Shown piece by piece: positions 1 to 12,100 of a stretch of DNA of 64,000 bases (its first letter is position 1; the number at the start of each line of letters is the position of its first letter). The DNA lies in the NCBI RefSeq assembly GCF_020085105.1, contig NC_058051.1, forward strand, positions 3,244,001 through 3,308,000. Direction: 5' to 3'. This DNA comes from Siniperca chuatsi (lineage: Eukaryota > Chordata > Actinopteri > Centrarchiformes > Sinipercidae). A program made the position numbers and the translations under genes. The notes under the pieces were generated by a model that made no database searches, was not told where the DNA came from, and saw only the letters and a list, made by a program, of their open reading frames with translations.

Positions 1-171
1 GCATAGATTCAATGTCTTGCCTCAAGGACACTTAAGCAGAAGACAAGCTTGCTGTCACAGTCCTCCAGCAGGAATAGAACTTCACTACACTAAACTAACC
101 CTGTCACTCAGGAAAGTCATTTGGGGGGAAAAAAACCCCATCACACTTCATTAGACACATATTAATGGAAT

Positions 172-177
172 TTTATT
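172..177 (-). terminator. col20a1: Polyadenylation signal of col20a1
   Basis: AATAAA on the minus strand, about 820 nt downstream of the stop codon. It would give a 3' UTR of roughly 0.85 kb that includes the CT/ACTC microsatellite. It is the last canonical signal before the window edge, so a longer 3' UTR is possible. Confidence 0.5.
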
Positions 178-218
178 AACAAGATAAAAACATACATACA
201 TACAAAAAAACCCAAACA

Positions 219-250
<32 letters not shown>

Positions 251-285
251 ACTCACTCACTCACTCACTCTCACACACACACACC
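219..285. repeat. Compound microsatellite (CT)n-(ACTC)n-(AC)n
   Basis: A run of CT dinucleotides passes into ACTC tetranucleotides and then CA dinucleotides. It lies inside the likely 3' UTR of col20a1. Confidence 0.95.
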
Positions 286-996
286 ATGTAAAGTTTATCA
301 CCCAAACCCCAGGACATCAGAAAATGTAAACAGGAATCAATACGAATAGGTACAGTATAAAATATCATACATGAATAACTGTATACAGTAAATATAATAA
401 ACAATATACAAATTATCATACACATGACAACAGACATTCTCACAGTATCATTTATACCATGGAACAAAAAGAAGCTTTTACACCATGGATTATGCATTTT
501 CATTATCCTTGAGGCAGTTAAGGTTAGAATGGCAAATGAAATAGGTAGAAATGTAACACAGATGGCTAAACTACTTAGCATTGATACAGTGCATGAATAC
601 ATAAACATAATAACAATAGGTTTCAGTGCGAATATGGTGTATAAGACAGCAAGTGACTGATCGCAATGGGAAAATATTTTCCTTTATGATGTTATCTGTT
701 CATCAAAACACTATTCTATATTAGAAAGCTTCCTACTTATTTTTAGTTCATTTCTCAGCCATTTTCTATGTCAAAGAACACTGTAACAAGAGGACAGAGA
801 GAGATTCTTCCTGTATTGTTTCCTTTTCTCACACATGATGAAGCTTGTGAAGCTTTCGCTTCAGTCAGTGGCCAAACATCTTCAGTGGTGCTTTTTTGGC
901 TCCATTCCCAGCCTGTCATTCAGCTCCAAAGGAACCATAGTCATTTCAAACAGGCACCAGTCACCTTGCCATTGCTGCCTGCTTGTGAATATCCAC

Positions 997-3117
997 TCAA
1001 GGCTGGTAGCCATAATAAGGGTCTTCTGGAAGAAAAGAGCACACGCAAAAAAGGGTCAACATGTAAGACAACTTTCACACTGTATTTGGCAGTGATGGCA
1101 TATTGTCATTGCACAAAATATATAGCCACAAGTGGCAATTAAGCATAATTATTTAAATAAAGAAAAATAATGTTTTCCCTGCCTTCCAACATACACAGGG
1201 TTATAGTTTTCAACTGCTACGATTAACTCCATTAACTTTATCACAACTTTAAAGCTGCTGTAATCAATCATTTCATATTAACAACCGATCAAATGACTAT
1301 GAGTGATGTGAAAGTGGTGGCTTGTAGTGACAAACCCACAGAGAATTATCACCGAGCGTGCAGTTCCCCTCAACTCACCAGAGCTTTTCAGCATATTTTA
1401 GATCATTGTTTTGGTTTTCTGGCCTGCAACTTTACTGTTTTTATCCACCCTCACTGCTCTCATAGTGTCGTTTTCAGCTGCAGCAGGCAGCTATTTTCAG
1501 CTAAAAAGTAAACCGCACACTATCTGCTCAGCACGAAACAGTAGACCGGCACAGTTAGCAACTAGCTGGTGAACGTAGTGGAGCATTTAACAGCTAAAGA
1601 CCCAGATATTTCCCTCAGGAGTTGGTAGAGGCCAAAAAACACAAGAGCTAAACACAGAGTGAATATTGGACTTACATTCATCAGGTGGACACAAACACCA
1701 CTCCAGTGAATGCTAATGTTGGTCTGTGTCTCCTGGAATTGTAATTAGGCAACTGTTAGCTAACATGTTCACCATTATAACACTTTATAAAGGTGATAAT
1801 ATGTCATTGTTGCATTTACAGCTTGTTGCGCTGCCTCAAAGTGGCCAAAAAAATCAATTGGCTGCCTGTAAGGTAAAAGTAATCTAAAAGTAATGGTTTG
1901 TTATGGAAAATGGAAATATTAATAAGAATGCTACTGTATAAGCACTCCGGTTTGCTCACAGAAAACTTAATTCATCTTGAACCTACAGTATATCACTATT
2001 TTTTACCCATTCACTGCTAATACCTTCCATACTGGACACACCAGTGCCCAACTCAGTGTGGGTTGCCTCTGATAGACCTGGATCATCATATCTTAATATT
2101 CCCAGGCTGTGTGTCATTTGGGTTAGAGGACCTTTCCTAGTAGCTGACCTGTTTGCTGGGGAACTCTGCGGCAGCCTCCACTGCTGTCACACACACCCGG
2201 TGGTCCAACCTCGCCTGGCTGTCCAGGAGGTCCGGGGATCCCTGGGGGTCCTGGCTTACCATCATCTCCTTTGGAACCTGGGATTCCCAGCTTGGACTCA
2301 CCTGGAGGACCTGCAGACACACATAATATGCAACACGCATGCATCATAACCAGACATCAGTACAAGTTTGTGTACTGATCATTCATTGGACAGTTTCTGT
2401 ATTATATTACAATGAGATGAAACAAATGACTCATAGAGAGGTACCTGCGAATCCTTTAACCCCTGTGGGCCCCTCGACATTGGTTCCTGCATCGCCTTTC
2501 GCCCCTGTCATACCTCTCCTCCCTGTAGAGAAGGAGGAGACAAATCAGCTTAATCAAAAGCTTATAATATTATCACTCTGGACCCCAAAAATCTGAAAAA
2601 AGGTGACAAATTCAGAATTTATAATTGCTCAGACTGCAACAGTTGCTTGACAAACATGCGAATGTGGTTGGATTGTTTTAATTTCAACAAACCATCTACT
2701 AGATGGAGTCTTACCCTGTTCTCCTGGATATCCAGGCCTGCCAGGTCTCCCCCTTGGGCCGACATGCCCCTGGGTGCCCCTGTCTCCTGGTGGTCCCTTG
2801 GGCCCCGGTATACCAGGTTCTCCTGGGGGCCCCACCGGCTCCTCAATAGGAGCTGGCTTACGACTTATCTCATTAATGAACATGTCAAGCTTCAACACCT
2901 CCTCTGAAAAACACACACAACTCTGGATAAAGTATACGCAAGAGAATGTGTTTGCATCTAGAACTTTTTTAAGTTATAATGAGTAAGTTAAATATGCAGA
3001 TAACATTTTATAAGTCCAGGTTTTTACATGCTTGCTAACAGAGTACTTACTATGCACTAGTTGCTCACAGGCCTCTGTGACCAGTTGGTAGATCATGGCC
3101 ATAGACTGAGGTTCCCC
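997..3117 (-). other. col20a1: col20a1 NC2, COL1 helix and C-terminal NC1 tail
   Basis: Exon 3051-3117 and the start of 2715-2903 encode a non-collagenous helix-like stretch ([24 protein letters not shown]), which is NC2. The helix resumes at [15 protein letters not shown] and continues through 2445-2522 and 2149-2310, with imperfections at GTNVEG and GESKLG. The tail has two cysteines ([10 protein letters not shown]), as expected near the COL1/NC1 junction for interchain bonding. The final coding exon, 997-1025, adds only EDPYYGYQP and the stop; it has a strong acceptor (TTTTCTTCCAG) and the correct phase. Confidence 0.82.
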
Positions 3118-6100
3118 CTGAAAAACATCAGTAGCTTCACCAACCGTGGTTTAAATGGGAGCCATAGTATTATTTTGTAATTACAAATGACAAAATCTGG
3201 CCAACTGCAATGAGAAGACTTATTTTAAATGATGTCAGTATTACAAGAAGAAGAAGATGGTAACCCTGTAACCCACCTTCTCTCCTCGTTCCCCTTTATT
3301 CCCTGGCAGACCCTGTGAAGCAAAAGATACATGAGCATGAAGATAAAGAACCAGGTCCTTCGGCCTGCTTCTCCCTGCTCCTCCTAAACCAGATCTCTTA
3401 CCTCTCCCACTCTCCTCATACATTGAGAGTGACCCACAGGACGATGAGGACAACATCTGATTACATACACAAACCTCTTTTTAGATGATCCCTTTTCCAA
3501 GAGTCCAGCTTCAAAAGCCCTCCTTGGTTCCAGGCCTGTGCCATAACACCAAGTAACAGAGACTCCAAGGGCTCCATGTGGTGTTGGTGCACCAGCAAAC
3601 TGGCATTTTCCTGAGGATCACTGAGGTAATGTCCTCGACTGGGCTGGATTGGTATCATGGTGACTTGCCGTGCCGGGAGGAGAGGCGCGGTAGAGGATGC
3701 TGCTGTTTTCCATCCCAGATAGTCGTTCGAGGCGTAAAGGTGGCTGTGCTTTTTCTGTAGCCGGGCCCAAATTGTGGAACTGCCTCCCTCTACATGTTCA
3801 AGCAGCCCCCACCATCGAATGTTTTAAATCCAGGCTAAAAACCCACTTGTCTTCTCTGGCTTTCTATGTTCCATGTAGAGACTATTTTCTTTCTACCGAC
3901 AGTTCCCACACGAAACTGCTCACAACAAGGTCTGTGGATTATCTTGAGTAACCGGGTCATGATTTCTGGAAAGAGACGTTGCTGCTGAGTTTTTCAAATT
4001 TATTTTTTTGGGCACTTTGAGCGCCACAAGCTGAGTGCCATATAGTCCCATTATATTCAAAAAAGGCAGAAATCTCTACGGCCGATATCTCCAAAATGCG
4101 GCAACTCACACCAAAACAATCTAGATGGATAAACAGCAGTACAGGTAAGAGGAAAAATATATATTTTTGATTTTGGGGTGAACTGTCCCTTTAAAACTTC
4201 TCTCTCCAAGAGAGTCTGGACACCTGGAGCTTCACAGTTTTAATTACAGTATAGGTAGACATGTAGATGTGATGAGCAACATGATGTGATTGGTCAGGTT
4301 ACATCTTACTGATTTGTGTTTACTGATAATTTAATAGCATAAATAATAATTGTTTTGGGAAAACTACTCTTAAATTTATATCTGGTGCGATATACATGAT
4401 ATGTCCAAATTTGAGTATAGGACCATCTGTTACATCTGTGTACCACTAGGATTTGGACAGCCTTTGTCCGCTCTTCTTCTCTTTTGTACCGCTCTAGCCC
4501 TTTTCGCCACGTCAGCCTGCATGGCTGCATGTCTTTTCTGCTGTAACTTCTCAAGCCTGTGTTGATCCAGGCCGCCCGATACTGAACCATCTACAGCAGA
4601 GACCCAGAGTCTCTCACTCTCTCTCTCGTGTGAGCCCGACCCCTTCATGTGCTGCGGTAACCGACCTAAACAATCACCGCCTGACGGGTGTGGGATCGCC
4701 AACGCTACCTCACGGACACGTAGTGTTCGCCACACAAGCTGCATCTACCAGCAACATCTGGCTGAAGACTGCGTGCTGTTTGCGGCCTACTGAGAGCTCC
4801 CATGGACCATCAAGCTTCATGCCGTCAGCTGACCTGCATGAAGGACCCCTGCCTGAGGTGCGGGAGACCACCATGGACCGCACATAGATCCTGCCATCAT
4901 CCTTCACCACGTGCTACCATAGGTACGGTCCATTCATTGGATTATGTTCCAAAGTCTTAGCAGAAATAGTGTAATGCATCTCTCTCTCATTACTACATGT
5001 TCACTACATAACCAAATGAGAATGCAAATGACACTATTTGTCCCCCTGGTCTTACCGTAGGTCCCACAGATCCTGAGGGGCCCCTTTCCCCTAGCGGCCC
5101 TGGGTGTCCTGGCATTCCTTGGAAACCCTGTACAATACAAATAGATGGATGGGTACAACAGCAGACAAATGACAAAACCGATGGATAGACATACAGTTCA
5201 AGTTCAAATGCAGTTTTCAACTAACAGCAGCACTTTGCCAAAGTGTTCATTCTGTTTACTAAAGTACATTTTATAACGTTGCCATTTTTATAGCCTATTG
5301 TCATTTTGTTTGGCTGACATAACGTTATGGTGGTTGAGAGGTTGGGTGATGAGGTGTTCAGCTGTGTCGGGCAGCCCCCAGGAGAAAATACATTTGGCGA
5401 TGATGCATACAGTACAGAAACGCTGCAGGTCAGAAAGGGGAATCTTTACCAAATGTTAAATTTTTTGCTATTGACACTATTACAACTGGAGTTCACAATA
5501 CAGACTTCACACCGAGGCAATAATTTGAAATTCTATGACTGTTTATGACTTTCCATAATTAGGTCAGAACACATTTACTACCTAAAAAAGCCCCACTAGC
5601 AGGTGATTACACCAGACAATACAAAAGTGATGGACAAAATGAACAGTATATTGTCTATTCTTACCAGCAGCAGTGCTAAATGCAAAGTTTATTGTCGTGG
5701 CTCTACAGTAACATTGCTTAAAAAGTGTTTATTTCATGACAATCTGCATCTTACTCTAGAAATCTTGTTAACAAATTTGACATTTTGGCTGGAGGGTGGT
5801 GCTAGAGGAAATCTCAAAATGTGCTCAAAATGGAATGGGTTCATTCTCAGTAAGAGTAAGTGTATCAGCCCATTAGATATTAATATTTTGTGTGTGTAAG
5901 TGTAAATTGTGCCCTGATGGTGGCACAAGACAAAAGGTCAGAGGTCACCAAAAATATCAACAAACAAACATCCACAGCAGAGTACATGGCCATTAAGATA
6001 GTAGTTTTCCAAATTCCATGTCATGGATGCTCAAAATGCTCAAATTCTACACATAGTGGCTTTAAAATGAAATTCAATCGTACCCTGGGTCCAGTGATGC

Positions 6101-9100
6101 CAGGTGCACCGATGTTACCTTCTATCCCCCTAATGCCCTGTGAAACACATTGCAGAGAAATGAGGACAAATAAAGAGTAAGGGAGGATCACTGCTTCAGT
6201 TCAACTGTATGAAGAACAGCTGACATTTACTGTTCGGTATTGGCTGGGATCAAGCAGCTCACCTTGGGGCCTGGAATCCCCTCTTCCCCTTTTGGACCTG
6301 GAGGTCCTGGTAAACCCTGCAGGGAAAGACAACAGGGAGGTTGGAGAGAGCGCAGTGAGAGGCAGATGGATGGGTTTACAGACAACACTACGGGGAAGAA
6401 GTAAAAAGTAACTGTTTTCCATTCTATTTCTGTATTTTGGTGACTCCACTATTTCAGTTTAAACTCACCTGGACTCCTGGTCGCCCAAGATCTCCCTTTT
6501 CCCCTCTTGCACCGGGGGGACCCTAAAAGGAAAAATATGAAAACAGAAAACAAGTACATTTTATACAACATTCTAGATTCGTAAGTCCTTAGAAAGCTGT
6601 TTAGCAAGATATGTACCATGGTTACTACCACTATACACAAGTATGAATTTAAAGCTAAGACAGTTACCCACCATTTTGCCCTGCACGGCCATGCCTCGGG
6701 GCCCTGTGTTGCCCAGGGGTCCAAGACCTCCCTCAAATCCAGACTTTCCTGGAGGACCCACCTCCCCCTGAAACACAGAGAAACAAATTTGAAGACATCA
6801 ATTTCGTGCTCCAAGGCATGCCTCTAAATAAAAACATGCACTGAAATGTGTAAATGCGCTGCAGATTTTACATGTTGCCATCGTGTCGGAATGCAAACAG
6901 CAATTTTGAGTAAATGTCTCCCTGACAGTCTATCAGGACCTAGAAACATCTCTGTAGAGTTTTTCTACGAGACTCAAGTGTGAATAAAAGCAGTCTCATT
7001 GCCAGTAAAGGCACGCACAAGATTGTACTGTTCTTATGGAGGATGTTTTGTTTTTGTATATGCTTTCAACTTTGCGCTTTGACCACAGAGAACATTTTCA
7101 AGTGCCAGCTTTGACTCTGAAAATATATTTTTCTAGCTACACAAGCTACACTACATTTGTGAGATCACAGCGAGATCAGAGGACTGCCATCGCTGCATGA
7201 TGAGGACAACAATTTCACACCTTGAACATTATACACAACTTCTTATATTGTCTAGTGGTGTGTGCCAGATATCAAATATCACACAAGCATTGAAGTTCTA
7301 TCTGTAAAAGCTTTGAAAAGAAGCTATGTGGACTTTTCCTATCACAAAGACAGGTATGGAAAACACAAATGGCCGTGACCAGAATATTTTAGCGAAAAAA
7401 TAAAACTCAAACAGTCCTTATATTTAAACAAAAAAAAAAAATACAAATTAGGGTTTGGAGATTTGCTACTTAGTGTGTAGACAAGCGTTGGAAGTGTGTT
7501 GGAAGATTTAATAATTATTGAAAGTATCCACGCTGTGCCAGCTGTGCATAAAGTATGCAGGATTTTGGAGAGGATTGCCAACGAGTTGGTTCTGAGCAGA
7601 AGGAAACACAAGTGAACATGATCCAGTAAAAACAATCTGCACATATCGTTTTTATTTATTTTTATCATTTATTTATAATGTCTTGCCACTGTGCACACAG
7701 ACGGTGTCCTGCGCCCCAAGCTTTTGTCATCACTCCACAGCAGCAGCTCTGAGCCTATAAACATGGGTCTAGTCGGCTCTTATGTTAACAGGCCGAGTCG
7801 AGTCCAGAATTCATTAAGAGATCATTACAGGGAACAGATCGGTGTGTGTTGAGCTTTGCCGGTGTGGGCTGGGTACAGGTTTGCAAACTGGACCCATGCT
7901 GGGAAAAAAAAGGACCTCACATTTGTTACCTTGTTTTAAAATATTTTCACTGACATTTTTTATTTATTTGCAGCTCAGGATGGACAATTTTGTGGCATCA
8001 CTGCTTATATGGATAAAACGCTTCCAGATGCATAAGCCACAACTGCAAATACCTATAAACATGACTGCAAGTCAAAAGTCCTAAAATGGAAAACTCGCTA
8101 ATAATCCTCTCGACATGACAGAAAAAACTAATATTGTGACTCTCCAGAGGAAGTGGCGTCTGGACTTCTGCTCATGATAAAAATGTCCTGACAGATTTGA
8201 CGGAGCTCAGGACTCACCCTGAGGACACCAGACGATTTTACTGTTAAACTTGGAATCTGTAATAGCTTTCCAATCTGATGTTTGTCAGATACTGACCGAT
8301 CATGTCGGCGTGTCGAGAGAAATAAATAATTAATGAAGCTGCTGCTGCTGTGCCATCCCGGTGTAAAGTGACGCACAGCCCCTCTCTCTAATCAGAGACT
8401 GTAGCTGAAACAGCAGGTATCGGCCCTGCTGCTGTTTGATGACTACAGGCATTTAATCACCTGCACAGAAAAGATCCGACATTCTACAAGTTGCTGTGGA
8501 CACCTCACTCATCAAACAGAACATCAGTATTGAAGTTTCTGTGGAACTTCGGGTCACCAGATTATAATAATGTGGATGTTACTATTGTTAAGAATCTTCC
8601 TCAATCACAATGAGAAATATAGATGCACAGATCAATCTGCAGTAGCTAAAAAGAAAGAGGCAACACTTAACATACATGAAAGGTGTTTTGTGATTTTGGA
8701 GAGGTCTGTGTGCGTGTTCCTCTGCCAACTAAACTCATGGAAATTGCCCTGCGTCTGCATTTGAAACAAGGGATGGCCTGAGCAGGTTTGAACGCAAACG
8801 CCGTCTCTGAAAAGGCCTTAAACTTGAATCTAACTGAGCGTGAAGAAATATTTTCATCTCACCTTTTGGCCTTGCTCTCCCTTCTCGCCTTTCTCACCAC
8901 GAGGGCCTGGTTTTCCCTGGGAAAAAGAAAAAGAATTGAAAGTCAACATGTCATCACACAACTGGATCACACAAAAAATAAATCCGCTAGTACTCTAACT
9001 GAGGTGTCATGGTGACATACAGTTGGTCCAGGGGAACCGGGAGCTCCGGGGATGTCAGAGGAACAGGTACAGGTGTACGCCGGGGCAGGACAGCTCTCCT

Positions 9101-12100
9101 CATCTCTCTGACACACACAGACAGACATTACCAGTAAAGACATTAAGTCAGCCTTGGAGCCACCAGTAACTTTAAAATATAGACTGCCGAATTTCAGTCT
9201 TTCTACTCCACAGTGGACTGTCAAGAGCTAAGTAATGAAGAAACCTTCAAAGAAAGCACTCAGCTCATTGTACTTCATATCCTGGTTCAAACACAGTATC
9301 AACTCACAACATGTGAGTAGCACAACAGAGCTGAAAAAAGGTAAATGTAAATAGTAAGAGACTGACCACTCCAGGCAGGTCACAGCAGGTATCGTCTGAA
9401 GCCCACGTGGTGTTACAGACGATCTCAAAGGACTGCAGCTGGAACTGGAAACCACGACGAACAGGTTGAGCTCAGGACAAAGGCAGAGACTACCATTTTT
9501 TTTTTTAGATATGTTCATGGTGTGTAATGTATTGAAAGGATTTTGAATTAAAATCAAATAACGAGAATAGAATAGAATACAAAGTACCGGTGCAGATCCA
9601 CTATTGGGTCCTCTGGTCTTCACCAGTTTTCCCAGCATCTCAAAGCCATCGGTCGGTAGGTTGCCTAAAGGGCGGGCAGGCCTCTCACCCACATGCTGGC
9701 AGTCCACAGACAGGGACACACTCACCTGGCTGACAGACAGGTGAACCTGCCAATCACAGAAGAAAAAGGACTGATTAAATGGAACAACAGGTGATAAAAA
9801 ACATTTCTTTGTTATGGGTGATAGTCGTGGTCTAAGTACAGTTCCCATAATTTGGGGGTTTTAGGGAATGTAAACAAGAAGTATAATGTTGCCATGGAGT
9901 CAGCTCACTGTAGGCTACAGCTTGAGCCCGTTTCTTTTTGCCTATATATTTGTTTACATTTTGGCAAATTGGCCCCATTAAAAGTATGACGAATCAGCTA
10001 TTAGCAGTTCCTCTTTGCAGTGTACCCATGGATGTACAGACAACTATCATTGGATTACTTTGATGCTTAAGAAAACTGAAAAATGTGATGATTCTCAAGG
10101 AAGTTCTTGAGTTATAATGAGCATCTTTTTTTCAATGATTTCTAAGCGGATTTATGGACGTTTATTCGCAGTGTACATCAGCGATATGTGAGTTATGACT
10201 CTGAGAAAGAGTACGAATTGATTGATGCAAACTGTGGCAATCGGGTGCTGTAAGGTACCTTAATTGCCATTAGGTCCATGAGCTGCCACTCCTGCAGCTC
10301 CAACTGCTGACTGTGTTTATAAGCAGGCCAAACTACAATAACTAACTTCCTGTCGTGCACCTGTCCCTTTCACCTTTGCCTCGTGTCTCTCCCTACTGCT
10401 CTTTCTTATTGCATGTCTTGACATTTCTGTTTTACAGTACACAAAGGTGAATGGGTGACAACAATGATATTCAACCTGATTTGAAAACAGTTCAGTCCAG
10501 TCATTTTATTATAACAAATGGGAAACTTGACTTGCAGTCAGGGGCACACGATAAAAAACAACAAGTACAACAAAACATCCTCCATAAGAACAGTACAAAA
10601 ACAAAAAGTACAAAAATGTTTCCTGTACATACAATATACAGAACACAATAAAACGCAAAACAATCTCTGAAATGCAAAATTGTCTGTTGTTCTTGCTCAG
10701 TGCATATTATCTCACCTTGTGAAAACTTCCATAGAACAGTCTGTGGACCTGCGGCTGGTCAAAGGTCAGTTCCTGCACTTCTCCCCTGTAGTCCAGACTG
10801 AAGTACATCAGATGCTTGGTAGTAGCTGTGGGAAGCACAAAAACAGAGGAAGATATTCAGTGATTAACTTATAACTCACATTGTGTCCTGCAAAAACCAT
10901 GGGGCTCTAAAGATGGCAATGCAAGGTGTTTAATCTGGCTGGGTGTAAGGAGAAGGCATAGCCTCTAGAGGGGTTCTCACACTATTGGCTCTTTCTAGTT
11001 AGTCAGTCGGCATTTCAATAATCTCCAAGGACAGTGAGAGATCCCATCTCATAAATTCTTGAGAATTTGAGGCGTGAGACAACAGAGGGCACTGATAGCA
11101 TCTTGTGTTTCCCAAAACAATTCAGCTAAATCTTTACTTTTTAAAAGGATACTTCTGGCGACACAATATTTCTCTTGTTGTTAACAAATGTCATGAAAAG
11201 ACCAAAACCAACAATAAATGTATCTACCAACAAGTATTGTCTGTAAATCCAAAGCCTGATATATCTTCTTCCTCTGTGCCATAGAGCTCTATTGTTGTCC
11301 AAAAACTATAAAAAACACATCAGTGAGTCACACTGTTGCACTGAGTGACAGGTTCCTTCTGTACCATGAACACACACACTGTAGTTCACTTTGACTCATT
11401 CCCACATACACCGTCCTGCTGCCCCAAATACTCACTACCGCTAAAACTAGCCGTCACTAACGATTATTTTCATTTCCGATTATTGTGCTGATAATTTTCT
11501 CAACTAATTGGCCCATAAAATTTAGAAAATAGTGAAAAATGCCCATCCGAATTTCCTAAAGGTCAACGTGATCTCTTTAAATGTCTTGTTTTGTCTGACC
11601 AGCAGTCCAAAACCCAAATATATTTATCTTATTATTTACACAAGACAAAGAAAAGCAGCAAATCCTCAGAACTGAGAAGCTGGAACTCGGGAACATTTGG
11701 TAATGATGTGTGAAAAAAAAGACTTAATAAATTGATTAGCAATCAACAGAAAAATCAGTGACTAATCGTTTCAGCTCTAAATAAAACCATACTCAAAAAA
11801 TACAAAACAGTGAAAACATATTAAAGCAGAATAAAAAGGCAGGTCTCTAAGAAGATGTTAACGTGTGACTTGTTTTAACTCCTGACAGTTGGTCCAGTAT
11901 CTAGAGGCCCTGATGACAAAATAGGATCTTATGACTAAATATGAGACTAAAAGGGATTGTGAAGTTGCTTGCAGTTTGGGAAATGGAGAGATGCAGAGAT
12001 GTTACTCACGGTTGAGCACCACTCCCATCTTGGGCTGGAAGTCACTGTCAGTGAGCTGCCAGAGGGCGAAGGGCTCCCTGGGTGTATCCTGCAACATGCG

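Larger units (their letters stand above)
3277..9107 (-). other. col20a1: col20a1 COL2 triple-helical segment
   Basis: Eight exons (9021-9107, 8863-8916, 6672-6767, 6469-6522, 6263-6316, 6084-6137, 5056-5127, 3277-3312) encode Gly-X-Y repeats. Four are 54 nt long and the others are multiples of 9 or 3, the standard collagen pattern. The helix starts after a Cys-rich tail of TSPN ([10 protein letters not shown]) with GAPGSPGP. One small interruption is visible (GMAVQG in the 96 nt exon). All internal borders are phase 0, so a missed short exon in the long introns (6768-8862, 3313-5055) cannot be ruled out. Confidence 0.88.

Noticed and set aside
261-608. 115-residue minus-strand open frame near the window start
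   Set aside because: It lies in low-complexity, AT-rich 3' UTR sequence with microsatellites; no family resemblance.
9228-9848. 206-residue minus-strand open frame
   Set aside because: It contains two real col20a1 exons (9588-9746 and 9367-9438) read through introns; it is not a separate gene.
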